From: Zeugodacus cucurbitae
Lineage: Eukaryota > Arthropoda > Insecta > Diptera > Tephritidae
Direction of reading: 5' to 3'
Length of the DNA: 64,000 nucleotides
Assembly (NCBI RefSeq): GCF_028554725.1
Contig: NC_071667.1
Location: 13,871,501-13,935,500, forward strand
Positions 12,068 to 24,663 of the stretch are shown piece after piece (position 1 is the stretch's first letter; every line of letters starts with the position of its first letter). Below the pieces are notes generated by a model, which ran no database searches, was not told where the DNA came from, and saw only the letters and a list, made by a program, of their open reading frames with translations. The translations under genes were made by a program, and so were the position numbers.

Positions 12068-12607
12068 AAATGAACATGTGCGTTGATTCCACAGGGCATC
12101 ACTTTCAGTACGCGTTAATATATGTATTTAATTATTTTTTTTATTAAACTTAATAAAGTCCACTACTCATAAATATGTAAGTTCAAATATATTGAATGGA
12201 CATACATACATACATAAACAAGCAAATAAACATATATGCATTTATATGCAACACACATAAAATTATATGAGACACGTACGTATGCATTGATATGCAATAC
12301 ACATGCACTCAAAAATACAAACATATTTACTTAAGATAACCTATTGACCTAAGATATACATTTAGGCAATTGAATACAAATGTGCATGTGCACTTGAAAA
12401 TAACCCCATGCATTGCAGCATACATACAAACATACACACATACATATATATAAAATATATATATAGTTAAGATAATTCTAAAATTTTTATATAAATAAGT
12501 GAAAAACCAAAATAAAATCAGAATGAAATAGTTCTCACTCAAGCTTGGTGTTTCAATATTTTCACCGACCCGCGGTTAGAGGTATTTGAAATCAGCTTGT
12601 TTTAAAC
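12068..12607. other. No gene seen
   Basis: AT-rich sequence with many CATACATA/ATATAT short tracts. The 71-codon reverse frame is driven by these simple repeats. Confidence 0.55.
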
Positions 12608-13115
12608 AATAGTCTTGTTCACCTAACGTCATCCAGAACTAAAAGAGTTCGAGATGGAGAGAGTTCCAGAGTTTAAAAAGTTAAAGAGTTAGGTAGGATG
12701 TATCAGGATAAAATGTTATGGAAGAAATGGCAGAAGGAAGCAACACTCATTTTATTTTAAACATGGAAAATGGGCGTAGAGTTGCCTACTTATAGGTCAA
12801 AAACCATATCTCAGAAACTACTCGACCGATTTCAATGAAATTCGGTATATAATATTTTCTTTACAGACACACCTACTTCCTTTGTAACTCGATTTTGAAT
12901 TCCATATTATTCCTTTACTTTATAATATAAACATTAGGAACCAATGATGATGGCGGAATAAAACTTTACACAAATACTGTATGACTTCACTTGTGGAAAA
13001 TTTTTCGAAATCGGACAATAACTTTTCAAGGCTCCGAATATCGGAACATTGTTAAAATCGGGTCATAACTTCTACTAGCTTCCATTAACCTAATGAAAGG
13101 TTTTCCAAAAAGTGC
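12608..13115 (-). mobile_element. DINE-like repeat fragment (E2)
   Basis: Degenerate CTTGTTCACCTAACG / AACTAAAAGAGTTCGAG at the start matches the hairpin-proximal part. From 12722 it joins the body (GGAAAATGGGCGTAGAG..., ACTCGACCGATTTCAATG). It ends before the CAAGTAAGG terminus. Internally deleted. Confidence 0.7.
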
Positions 13116-14663
13116 TGCCAGAATTAATTGTATAACCGTAAAATGAGAAAACCACTTGAAAACAAACTTTGTCCAAAATATAATAGAGCTATGTACCCTA
13201 CACAAATGTGAATAAATGTATGGAATGCTCCTTGCTGCGGTTGCTGCGCACGGACCAACACATCTGCCATTTATCTATGCGCAATATAACGATCCTACAT
13301 TGTTTTTTTCTCAGAAAACATAATTTGCATTTTATATAAGGCAGGTAAATATTTTTGCTTTCAGCTGACGCACCGTAATAAATTTTAATCTATAGACCAA
13401 GCAAAATGTATTAGACTACGCACCAAACCAAAAAGAAATTTAAATAAAACTGTTGGCAAACAGAATAAGCAATGCGTTGTAATAAAGCGAACTTCTGCAG
13501 TCGGTTGCTGGAAAAATTACAAAAGTTTTTTCAAAATATTGACACAATTTAGGTAGAGTAACGGTTGAGATTGCGCTGGAAATGCGCAAATACCAGTTTG
13601 TGTTAATTTTAAGAACTGTTAATATGCAGTTTTATGTTATTTTTTTGCTTAGTAGATTCTGGATAGATGGCTGACTTCTTTCTTCTTCTTAAAATTAGCT
13701 AGTAAAGATGCGTTTAACTACCCATTTCTATTTTATTAAAAAGGGATTTAGTGTAAGTTCACACTTGTAAATTATGTATAGCACTTTACTCGAACAATTT
13801 TACAACAAATACTTAAACCTGTGCAAACATCTAGCGTATTTTCTCAAAATTAACTTGCTAACAAAAAACACTTCTTACTTACAAACAACCGCTGCCTCAT
13901 TAACTTGAGATAAACAAAATTAACGGTATGCAGTAAGCGTAACTGTAGCTGTGAAACACGAACAGCTCGCAGGTAAATATCGCACAGTAAAAAAAAGCGC
14001 TGCTACATGTGCATATGATTATGCTGATACATCCTGAAGTGTATTTCATTACCAATGCTCATACAAGCGTACATATTTCTTAGTAAACTCACTTACAGAC
14101 TTATAAGCTCAACATGTCTTCTGTACCGGTCGGGCGCTAAAATATCTCTAGCGAGTTGCCACTGTATACATATGTATGTGTAAAGTTGAAATGCGGCAGC
14201 TAGAAACTTTTTGAAATTTTTGCATTTGCTTATTATTGAAATTGTCAGATTAAATGTTGCGTATACGCAAGGGTGCACCCACTTTTAAACGGTTTTATAC
14301 CGCAATAATGCTTCCAACGTGAATAATAACACCAGCTGTTAGCGAGTTTATAAAGTTTCTCGATTTGTTAAATTGTGCACAAATGTTGAAATACTAAAGA
14401 TATTAAAACAAAAGAAAAATGAAAATTCTTCACTTTTATTGGCATAAACATAATAGGCAAAGTCGGTTGGGAGTAAAATAGAAAAAGAAATTTAATAAAA
14501 AAAATTCTTCAAATTAAAATATGTTTTTTTATTGAGGGATAAGAATTCTCTGGCAATTTTTGCTACAGTGCGAAATACCTAAATCCGATTAAATGCAATG
14601 TAAATATCGGTCTTAGGTTTAAATCATCCTTAAGACTCATTCCAAATTTGATGCATAAAGATA
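13116..14663. other. No gene seen
   Basis: No recognisable coding, RNA or TE motifs. A small perfect hairpin (TTGCGC...GCGCAA near 13571-13590) is the only structure noted. Confidence 0.5.
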
Positions 14664-15726
14664 TGGTCACCCAAATAGCACACTGAACCATACGATTCAA
14701 TAAGTGTTTATATATTTGAAAATGTTTTCTGACAGATTGCAATGGACTTAAATAGTTTTTACTTATTTATTAGTTCATCTATTTAAGTAAAAAAAAATAA
14801 AAAGTACTAATTTTTTATATTACTTAAAACACTTAAACTTCCCCGAAAACGCATCTCCAATGGAATGGATTGGCACCCACGTAACACTTCATCATAAATC
14901 CACAAAATTCTTGTAATTGCAGCAGAATTTTTAAGTTGCACATCGCTCCATAATTTTTCTATGGGATTAATGTCATAGCAATGCACTGATCAATCCAAAA
15001 TAATTATTTGTTTTGTCACAATCCAATATTTTGTGTCCTTTATTGTGTGCTTAAGGTCGTTATCATGCATAGAAGTCCATCGGAGTGGCAATCAATTCAA
15101 AACAAATGATTCCATTTCGTTTCTTTATATGTCTAAATATTAAAACCAATCGATTCTCTCATTTATTCGAAAATCTTGGCCAACTCTGAGCCAGGCAAGA
15201 GCACCCAATTACATAACATTTACGTCTGTATATTTTACTGTCGTTTTTGTGTATAGTATTTGACCTTTAGGACGATGAACATTACATTTCCTATCACAAT
15301 TCATAGCACATTTTTTCCAAACAATTAGGTCCTGATCCTTATGCCCCCTCGTGAAGTGTACAAGATCTTGGTTGTGTCTTTTGGGCAGGCGTGGTATTTT
15401 TCTACTCAGGCTTCTAAAAAGTTATGGGCTATATATAATATTTAGCCCATATTATTAATTAAGTTCTTTAATTTTTTGTTCTCCAGACTTAAATGGATCG
15501 ACCTCGCCTTTCAGAAATTATTGCTTTTCGCGCTTATTGTGTTTTTTTATTTATGTTTATGTTATGTTTTTTTTATAATTTTAAGGGGATTATAATCCAT
15601 TTTCCGAGAACAATTCGATAAAGAAGAAGGCCCATATTAAAAAATAAATCTGATGATTTATTCTTATTGTATAAAAAAATAATCTAATATAATAATCTTT
15701 CTAAAAATATGCTATTTGGGTGACCA
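14664..15726 (-). mobile_element. Tc1-like DNA transposon, dead copy
   Basis: Bounded by perfect 17-bp inverted ends TGGTCACCCAAATAGCA (14664-14680 and the complement at 15710-15726). TA flanks the left side; the right flank no longer shows TA. Length 1,063 bp. The minus strand carries transposase remnants, listed separately. Confidence 0.75.
14830..15420 (-). pseudogene. Tc1-like DDE transposase remnant
   Basis: Minus-strand translation, across several stops and frame changes, gives HDNDLKHTIKDTKYWI, then LDWSVHCYDINPIEKLWSDV, then LRGCQSIPLEMR. These align with the catalytic-core order of Tc1 transposases: a QDNDPKH-type second Asp, then SPDLNPIENLW, then a C-terminal CxxLVxSMPRR-type motif. 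Multiple in-frame stops make it non-functional. The N-terminal HTH region is not recognisable. Confidence 0.65.
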
Positions 15727-16770
15727 CCTCAAAACCGAGAAATATTAACCTATATACAAAATATATGCTGAAAGATAATGGGACTTATTGAACGGTTATT
15801 ATAACTAGATATAAAATATTGGTTAAAAAAATAAGCACAAATAGTTAATGAAGAGTTCGGGTTTTCGCAAAAAAATATTTTTTTTCAGTTGTCACATTCT
15901 TTGTGCTGTTTGCGTGACCATGGCTGTATGTACGTATGTGTGTCCATATAAAATACTTTAAACTCAAAAAGTCATAAAAAGATCTTTATTTTCATTTAAT
16001 CATGCAGCTGTTTGTAAATTAAATTTATATGCCCTTAATGCATATTCTCATAAACAAGTTACTCCATATAAAAGTAATCTGATTCTAAATAGATTACACC
16101 TGTCACCGCTATATAATTGTATTGTGTCTGCGCACATTATTAAAAAAAAGTAATCTGGCAACATAATAAATATCACATTTTAATGTAATTTACATTAACA
16201 GCATAATGCGACTACTTTACACTCACAAACACACCCGTATATCATACATACATACCTGCTTGTATTCAAAGATAATGCCATGAATGCAAAGAACAAATTA
16301 TATATGTATAAATAAATATGTGTATATTTCGTGAGTATGTGATTGTTATGTCATATACGAGGCAAGCTTTTCTGCAGCTTGTCTGTCAGCTTTAGGCGTT
16401 GTGCCCGTTGTTAACCAAATGTAACTAATTCTTTTCATCATATTATACCATACATACATACATTTATATGAAATGAGAAAGCGAAAAAAATTGTCATTAT
16501 AAAATAACATAATTCACCGCAGTACATTACAATAGAAATATGTACTGTTACAAAAGTAAGCTGATTTATTTTGTAAAGCACACATTTTTATTATTTCACA
16601 CATACACCTACAAAAGGCAATAGGCAGGAGTTGAAAACAGTTATTTCAAATGCGCACCTACCCAGTAGGAATGTTGGGAAATTTGTATAAATAAATAATT
16701 TTCCAGTCGATATGTAGACATATTTATTAGAGTTATTATAACGACGAAATTAGTGCAAGCATTATTTATT
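15727..16770. other. No gene seen
   Basis: AT-rich, with CATACATA tracts. No motif or ORF worth calling. Confidence 0.55.
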
Positions 16771-17711
16771 TTTATTATACACTCGCGACAAAGTCGCTAA
16801 TCGTATGCTACAATATTTGGAACTATTTGGGCATATTTGCAACTATTTTTTTGGGGAAGTCGGCGTGGTCCCGGCCCTACTAAGCTTTTTGTATAACACA
16901 TACATATCTCGTAAACTACTAAAGCTATATCAACGAAACCCTGAGGAATCCTTTCTTTTAGGTACTTTCTTATACAGTCCAAAACTACTAAAAATGCTTT
17001 AATTCAGTAAGGAAAAACACCAGAAACCTTACGTTTCATTATACAGGTACATGTACCGGTACAGGTACACCAGGGCTGCACACAAATTGGTATACAAAAT
17101 TTTAAATGGGCGTGGTTCCGCCCACTTAGGGGTCAAAACCCATATCCCCGAAACTGCTCGACCAATTTCAATGAAATTGGGTCTGTAATATTTTCCTTGC
17201 ATCTCAATGAAATCTTGTGAAAATAGGCCAAATCGGTTTACAACCACGCATTCTTCCTATATACCAGAACATTGAAGACGATCTGAATCGTTTAAATTAG
17301 AATTTATAAAGTAAGCACTAATGAAGATATCGGGATAGAACTTTGTATAAATCCTGCATTTATAGTGTGGCATCGACCTTCTAAAACCGAAATCGGACCA
17401 TTGGTTTTCAAGGCCCCATATATCGAACATGAGGTCCTCAGTGCTTCCAATCTTTTTTTTACCGAAAATATAGGTAAGTCTATCAGATATTTGATGAAAT
17501 TCATAGGGAATATTTTTCTTCTAATATTATGCCCCTGCCGAAAATGGGTAAAGGTCATAGGTCATAACTTTCCAACTTTCGATGGACTTTACACCATATA
17601 TATGACGAATATGTGTGTCAAATTGTGAGTTATATTAATAAAATTAAAAAAAAAAAAATAAATAGCGGGAGTATAACATGTTCGGTTACACTCGAACTTA
17701 GCCCATCCTTA
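16771..17711 (-). mobile_element. DINE-like repeat copy F
   Basis: Starts with the hairpin end (ACTCGCGACAAAGTCGC), lacks the GTCY tract through internal deletion, and runs to GGAGTATAACATGTTCGG...CATCCTTAC. An internal CAGGTACATGTACCGGTACA patch near 17044 is local. The 84-87-codon frames on both strands are by-products of the repeat. Confidence 0.8.
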
Positions 17712-20020
17712 CATGATATTTTGTAATTTTCGTCAGTACCAGGTTGCCAGGCTAGTTTAGATTATATGGTCTTCGGAATTTTATTCTGGTATTGAATGTT
17801 CAAACGCACTCAAACATAAGCGCCTCTAGAAATTGTTTATGCATGGGCTCTATAACAGTGATTCTAAAAAATATTTATCTGTGTAATAAAATATGAATAT
17901 AATTAAAGTATATATATTTTCAGGAGGACAATTTCAAGTAGAATAATTTCTTCTACCGTTCATTCATGATCCATAAGACCGTTCTATTGTGAATTCTATG
18001 ATATGCTCTTGCGCTCACTTTCATTCTGCCTGGCATTTCCATGTCCCTATCTTACTCATACCGTTTCGCAAACTGAGGCGGGAAATGAAAAAGACCACTG
18101 TTGAAGCATAAAAAATTTAAGAATAACTACTCACTCTCAAAATACTTATTTATATCCAAGTATGTACCAAATATGTATAAGTGTAAATGTGTGAATTTAA
18201 TTGAATTTTCAAAGCTATGCTAGTGGTTTTTCTTAAGAAGTTGTCAGTGTATACAGCAGGCAGCAGCTTAAATCAGTTCGTATCAGCCAAGAATAATTGT
18301 TTTGCGGTATTAAATTAAGTATTGAATCAGAACGCTGACAGTAAATAAATCGCGTATACGCCATGTCAAACCATCAACTCAATTTGTGCGGTGAGTTCGT
18401 GTGACAATGTGTAAATGTTTCTTTAGCTGCTGGAATGTGGGAAACCACAAGCAGTATTCAATTATAAGTCATACTGGTTTCCATGGAGTTACAGTTTGTT
18501 GTTTGAAAATGAAGATGGGTAGCAGTGTTAGCTTGCGGTTTGTTATTGTCGTGGTTTTGTTGTAATTCCTGCTGAAATGTTGCTATTATTTAATATACGT
18601 CTTTAATTTTATATTTTACAGAATTAATATTATGCTGATAGAAGTGGCAACACTTTCTAAAACAAAAAACTATCAAGTGTAGAGTGCGTGAAATAAATCT
18701 TCAACATTCAACAAATAAAACCATTTTTTTAGGTCGAAAATTTACTTATATTTCTCTGTTTGTTTTTTTTTTTATATATTCATTTAATTGTTTAGGTTAT
18801 GCCAGTTTTATTTGTGAAGATGTGTATCTTTCATGTGTTGATTGTTTTTTGTATACTTGAAAGTTCTGTTGATGGCCAACCAGCTGCAAGCACATTGCTA
18901 TTCATTCATGAAACCCATTGTTTTGGTTAAAATATAACCGTATTTCTTTTAATATTTTTTTTTTTCGATTTTACGGTGATCTTTTGCATTCATTGGTATG
19001 TCGAAACTATAAACGAAAGTAAATAAGCAAATGGAAAATACAAAAAAATGTTCAGCTAATCTTGTATTGCCTGGATATGAACTCGTGTATATTGTGGCAA
19101 TTAGAGACGGAAGAGTATTTCTTTCTATTATCATGTACTATTGCAATCAACAGATGTCAAGCATAGATTTGCCTATCCGGCAGTGTTTCCGTATATAAAC
19201 TCTTCTGTTAACGAACTTTATGTATTTCGAATGCTAAGCATACTATAAATCAAGCATATGCCTATGTAAAGCTGAAAAGGAAACGGATACACAAGTTAAC
19301 AACAGTAAACAGTTTTAGAGTAAATAGCCAACACAGTTGGTAGACATTTTTTTTTGTTTTTTCCTCGCATATACCTATTTATTTATTGTAAATATGTATA
19401 TGTTTTTGGACTATATATGCACACTGTCATCATTTTTGCTCAACTTAAACTGTTGCCCACCAATTAAGCGGCAAATTCATTTCACTCTATGTATATTCAT
19501 AGCTATTTTAATTTGAGAGCATATTTTTGTGGAATATGATTTATTTAGATTTAGTTTTAAGTGTGAGTAGAGACCTCACATATGCATTTTGGTATTGTTA
19601 TTATACGCAGCTGGGAAATAAAAGAATATGTCAACTTAATATATACAGTAGTATTTATATATATTTATAGACAAACATGTGTACAATATTTACTTAACAT
19701 AATCTAAACTAATATATAGAGATATGATAACCAACTGTTGATCACTCAATTGAACAGATTTTTGTTTTTGATTTCGACAGTTTTCACTATTAATTTGTTA
19801 TTCTTGTAGTTTTTTTCGTACATCTGTTTTGGCTGCTTTTTAATATTCAAGGCAAACAAATATTTTTTTTTCATTTTATTGCTTAATTACTTAGAGCATA
19901 ATTGCTCGCTTACTAATGCAGTTAACTTATTACAAATAATAGCAACAAAAAATTTGAATGAGTTAAAAAGCTTTTTGTAGAGAAAAAACTCTTTTAACAC
20001 TCAAGAATATATAGAGTTTG
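17712..20020. other. Mostly featureless; contains one candidate first exon
   Basis: Apart from the candidate first exon at 18275-18390 (separate entry), I see AT-rich sequence with T-runs and no TE proteins or RNA genes. Confidence 0.5.
18275..18390 (+). promoter_or_regulatory. candidate TSS plus short first coding exon
   Basis: An initiator-like TCAGTTCG (A at 18275) has a TATACA about 25 bases upstream (18250-18255). An ATG at 18363 opens ten codons (MSNHQLNLC plus a split codon), running directly into a strong donor GCG|GTGAGT at 18391. The combination of Inr, ATG and consensus donor is what a first coding exon with a large intron looks like, but each motif is short and could be chance. 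No downstream exon was identified in the window. Confidence 0.25.
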
Positions 20021-20622
20021 GTTCACATAACGGTTTGTAAGTCATAAAATGAAACTAGTTAGATATATATCAAAGCTTGAGTAAAAATAAAGAAACCTTG
20101 ACTTGCTACAAATGTTCAAGAAGCTGAACCACTTCTTGGTCAAACCCCATATCTCAGAAACTACTTGAAATTACTTGACCGATTTCAATGAAATTCGGTA
20201 TATGAAATTTTATTGTTATCCTAATGACATAGATGGGCGAAATCGGTTCACAGCCACGCCAACTTTTCATACAACTCCATCTCATTCCTTCAGTTTATAC
20301 TATATACATTAGGAACCAATGAATATGGCTGAATAAAACTTTTCAAAAATACTATATATGAGCTGTGACATCACTTGTGGAAAAATTGTCAAAATCGGAC
20401 CATGACTTTTCAAGGACCTTGATATCGAACATGAAGAACTCAGGGCCTAATGGTAATTATTCACCGAAAAAATCGGTGAATTTCTCAGCAATTATATTTT
20501 TTTCTAATAGTGTGCTTCTGTGCTAAAAATGGTTAAAATCGGGCAATAACTTCCCGTACCACCCACATACCAGGAATTACTTCAGCCCTCATATACTATA
20601 TATGATATTTTCCTTACTTGTT
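20021..20622 (-). mobile_element. DINE-like repeat copy G (internally deleted)
   Basis: GGTTCACATAACGG near the start and TTGAGTAAAAAT are hairpin-side motifs, followed by the ACTTGACCGATTTCAATG block. It ends at TTTTCCTTACTTG. The GTCY tract is missing. Confidence 0.75.
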
Positions 20623-20829
20623 TTTGTATAGGTTATGGCGTCATTAGTAAAGTGAGTTTCGTCTTACAATATTCTAAAGCTGTTCCTACACTCAAAAATA
20701 TGTCTGATTTTTTCGTCTAAAAGTCCATAATTTTTGAATTCCCTTATTCGAATATGATGATGAGGTATCCTAATCACATTAGGTGGCTGTATTTTAATTT
20801 GGCTAATACGAATGAATGAGATTAGCTAA

Positions 20830-22138
20830 TAACGGGTGATTTTTTTGAGGTTAGGATTTTCATGCATTAGTATTTGACAGATCACGTGGGATTTCAGACA
20901 TGGTGTCAAAGAGAAAGATGCTCAGTATGCTTTGACATTTCATCATGAATAGACTTACTAACGAGCAACGCTTGCAAATCATTGAATTTTATTACCAAAA
21001 TCAGTGTTCGGTTCGAAATGTGTTTCGCGCTTTACGTCCGATTTATGGTCTACATAATCGACCAAGTGAGCAAACAATTAATGCGATTGTGACCAAGTTT
21101 CGCACTCAGTTTACTTTATTGGACATTAAACCAACCACACGAATGCGTACAGTGCGTACAGAAGAGAATATTGCGTCTGTTTCTGAGAGTGTGGCTGAAG
21201 ACCGTGAAATGTCGATTCGTCGCCGTTCGCAGCAATTGGGTTTGTGTTATTCGACCACATGGAAGATTTTACGCAAAGATCTTGGTGTAAAACCGTATAA
21301 AATACAGCTCGTGCAAGAACTGAAGCCGAACGATCTGCCACAACGTCGAATTTTCAGTGAATGGGCCCTAGAAAAGTTGGCAGAAAATCCGCTTTTTTAT
21401 CGACAAATTTTGTTCAGCGATGAGGCTCATTTCTGGTTGAATGGCTACGTAAATAAGCAAAATTGCCGCATTTGGGGTGAAGAGCAACCAGAAGCCGTTC
21501 AAGAACTGCCCATGCATCCCGAAAAATGCACTGTTTGGTGTGGTTTGTACGCTGGTGGAATCATTGGACCGTATTTTTTCAAAGATGCTGTTGGACGCAA
21601 CGTTACGGTGAATGGCGATCGCTATCGTTCGATGCTAACAAACTTTTTGTTGCCAAAAATGGAAGAACTGAACTTGGTTGACATGTGGTTTCAACAAGAT
21701 GGCGCTACATGCCACACAGCTCGCGATTCTATGGCCATTTTGAGGGAAAACTTCGGAGAACAATTCATCTCAAGAAATGGACCCGTAAGTTGGCCACCAA
21801 GATCATGCGATTTAACGCCTTTATACTATTTTTTGTGGGGCTACGTCAAGTCTAAAGTCTACAGAAATAAGCCAGCAACTATTCCAGCTTTGGAAGACAA
21901 CATTTCCGAAGAAATTCGGGCTATTCCGGCCGAAATGCTCGAAAAAGTTGCCCAAAATTGGACTTTCCGAATGGACCACCTAAGACGCAGCCGCGGTCAA
22001 CATTTAAATGAAATTATCTTCAAAAAGTAAATGCCATGAACCAATCTAACGTTTCAAATAAAGAACCGATGAGATTTTGCAAATTTTATGCGTTTTTTTT
22101 TTTAAAAAGTTATCAAGCTCTTAAAAAATCACCCTTTA
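20830..22138 (+). mobile_element. rosa-like DD41D mariner, copy 1 (full length)
   Basis: Element 20832-22136 (1,305 bp) is flanked by TA at 20830-20831 and 22137-22138. The ends are short inverted repeats: ACGGGTGATTTTTTT on the left and, on the other strand, AAGGGTGATTTTTT on the right. One uninterrupted transposase ORF fills the centre and an AATAAA follows it at 22057-22062. It inserted about 5 bp outside the edge of a DINE-like repeat (copy H starts at 22144). Confidence 0.92.
20945..22030 (+). CDS. mariner-family transposase, third catalytic Asp replaced by Tyr
   Basis: 361 codons from ATG (20945) to TAA. Cut-and-paste transposase acting on the element's TIRs in the nucleus. Residues about 1-120 form the DNA-binding HTH region (TNEQRLQIIEFYYQNQCSVR...). 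The DDE core follows: FSDEAHF (first Asp, about residue 159), WFQQDGATCHTA (second Asp), then CDLTPLYYFLWG, where the family has PLDYFLWG. The second and third catalytic positions are separated by 41 residues, the DD41D spacing of rosa-type elements. The third Asp codon GAC reads TAC at 21824-21826; rosa copy 2 keeps GAC. The protein should therefore be full length but catalytically inactive. Confidence 0.93.
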   Translation: MNRLTNEQRLQIIEFYYQNQCSVRNVFRALRPIYGLHNRPSEQTINAIVTKFRTQFTLLDIKPTTRMRTVRTEENIASVSESVAEDREMSIRRRSQQLGLCYSTTWKILRKDLGVKPYKIQLVQELKPNDLPQRRIFSEWALEKLAENPLFYRQILFSDEAHFWLNGYVNKQNCRIWGEEQPEAVQELPMHPEKCTVWCGLYAGGIIGPYFFKDAVGRNVTVNGDRYRSMLTNFLLPKMEELNLVDMWFQQDGATCHTARDSMAILRENFGEQFISRNGPVSWPPRSCDLTPLYYFLWGYVKSKVYRNKPATIPALEDNISEEIRAIPAEMLEKVAQNWTFRMDHLRRSRGQHLNEIIFKK

Positions 22139-22143
22139 TATAC

Positions 22144-23340
22144 CAAGTAAGGAAGAGCTAAGATCGGGTGTAACAGAACATTTTATACTCTCGCAATTTT
22201 TTATTTAAGTTTATTAATATAACACACAATATTCGTCATATATATGGTATGAAGTGCATTGAAAGTTGGGAACCCCTAACATTAGGTATATGGGAACTAG
22301 GGGAAGTTAAGACTCGATATCACTCATTTTTGGCACGGAGACATATTATTAGAAGCAAAATATCCCCTCTGAATTTCTTTAAAATATCTGGGAGACTTAT
22401 CGATATTTTCGGTAAATTGATTAGATGCACTGAGGTCCTCATGGTCACTATATAGGGTCTTGACATCTTATTATCCGATTTCGACGATTTTCGAAAGGCG
22501 ACCCCACGCTATAAATGCAGTATTTGTGAAAAGTTCTGTTCCGATATCTTCACTAGCGCTTAACTTATGTATTGTAAAGTAAACGATTCAGATCGACTTT
22601 AAAGTTCTGGTATATGGGAAGTAGGCGTGGTTGTGAACCGATTTTGACTATTTTCAAAATTTTCATAACATATTATTGGGATGCCAGGAGAATGTTATGA
22701 ACCGAATTTCATTGAAATTGAGCGATTAGTTTCGGAGATATGGTTTTTGACCCATAAGTGAGCGGACCACGCCCATTTCAAACTTTGAGTGCAGCTTTTC
22801 TGTACCATTTTTACCCTGAAATTTAACGTTTCTAGTGCTTTTCCTTAGTGAATTAAAGCGTTTTTAGTAGTTTTCTACATAATCTTTGTATGGGAAGTAA
22901 GCGTGGTTATAATCCGATTGCCTCCATTTATAAGGAGGTGGCTAAAAGAAACGACACTAGAGAGTTTGGTTGATATAGCTTTAGTAGTTTACGAAATATG
23001 TTCAAAAAACTTAGTATACACCTTGCTAGTGCGATCCTTTGTACCAAATTTTTCTTTCATAGTTTTATATATGGCTTATGTGTTTTCCGTTTTCGCCATT
23101 TTGTGGGCGTAGCAGTGGTCCGATTTTTGTATACCAAGTTTCATTAAGATATTTAAATTTTCACTCACGTTATCGCTTACACGGATAGACGGACGGACAA
23201 ACGGACTGACGGACGGACATACATGCGGATTTCATTTAAATATATAAAGCCATATCTAACTCTTTTATTTCTTGGTGACATAAACAACCGTTATGTGAAC
23301 GAAACTTTAATACTCTCTTTAGCAACTTTGTTGCGAGTAT
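22144..23340 (+). mobile_element. DINE-like repeat copy H (near complete)
   Basis: From CAAGTAAGG to TTGCGAGTAT. The GACG-rich tract lies at about 23182-23220 and the hairpin AGCAACTTTGTTGCGAG at the end. Includes extra variants of the body not in copy A. Confidence 0.85.
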
Positions 23341-24663
23341 CGTACCTCTTGATGATTTCGATATCCTTATTAGAAAGCTATAACAATTTTAAATTAACTA
23401 ATTTTTCAACTCAAAGGTAATTTGCAACATCTTATATTGATAAAAGATCAGCGAGTTCATCAGTTCAGTTCGGTCAGTTACTGGCGTATCTAAAGCTACT
23501 AATATATTTGCTTGACCTTTTTATTATTAAATCTCATTATATCAAGTTAAAAAGTTCTCGGTATCTATGACCGTTCTCAATACTACAACAAGAATAGAAA
23601 TGTTAAACTGCAGATGTGCACACACATTCTCGCAAAGTGCCGTTAGTATATATTTCCTATTCTACACCAAGTCACTTAAAGTAGCGCCTAATGAATAGAA
23701 TGTAGATACCACCGGCATAGGTGATAGATGTGTGCATGTGTGAATGCGTACGCTATAAGAGCTAGGCAATTCAAAAGATTAACACGTACAAATGTCAATA
23801 TTTATTATGGAAAATGCGTGACTCTGCTGACATGTGCAGATTTTCAACAACTTTTATGTGTGCACATACATACGTACATATATAAGCAGGCCTGTGCCTT
23901 TCATATACCGTGTGACACACCTGCATGATGAAAGTGAAAATTGTCGCCTTTATTTGCTTTGCGTTAATTGGAGATGAAATTTGCGTTTATATTGAAATGA
24001 AACGACACTGAGCGTGTGGCAAGAGAGTTGCTTGAAGCACATAATTAATATGCGCACATTACGGGATCAACGAACAAAAGGTTGAACTACCTTAGCATAG
24101 AGACAGGTTAATCAGCAAAAAACTGCTGTGAACTAGACTTAAAGTAAATAAAGAAAATTGAGATGAGCTTTCAGGTTCACTTTACTCTCCGCTTATACTT
24201 TACGCTAACAATTTTCACATTTGTCATACCCATTTTCATTGTCAATGCCGGTATACAAGACTAAAATGGGTGAATGGGATAAACTTGATATAAAGCAAAA
24301 GTCATTGGCTTAAATCGAGCGGTGGTCTTTATTTTATCATTGTAAATGATTTTGTAATTTTTTCCAATTAATCGCTGGCCCCAATTTCATTATATACGGC
24401 GCCATTCAGCTGTTTCCATTATGGCTTAAGGATTACAAGCGCACGTGCCCAGTAACAAAGCTTCAATGTACACTTGAAAGGTGCAATTGTGTATAGCATC
24501 AATAAGGAAGTAGACAACGATTTGTTTACGGACTTTAAAACCATAAATGTCTATTTTATTGATATTAGCAGCAAAGCACTCACAATCAATATAAAGAAAC
24601 ACAATATATCAATACATATTAACTGTGTGAATAGTTTGTAAAGAACTCAAGATGCGTTTTTTC
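23341..24663. other. No gene seen
   Basis: Mixed AT-rich sequence. A cluster TCAGTTCAGTTCGGTCAGTT near 23460-23480 contains initiator-like words but no supporting promoter or exon features. Confidence 0.5.

Noticed and set aside
23460..23480. TCAGTT cluster as a promoter
   Set aside because: Only initiator-like words; no TATA/DPE at proper spacing, no ATG-donor arrangement downstream.
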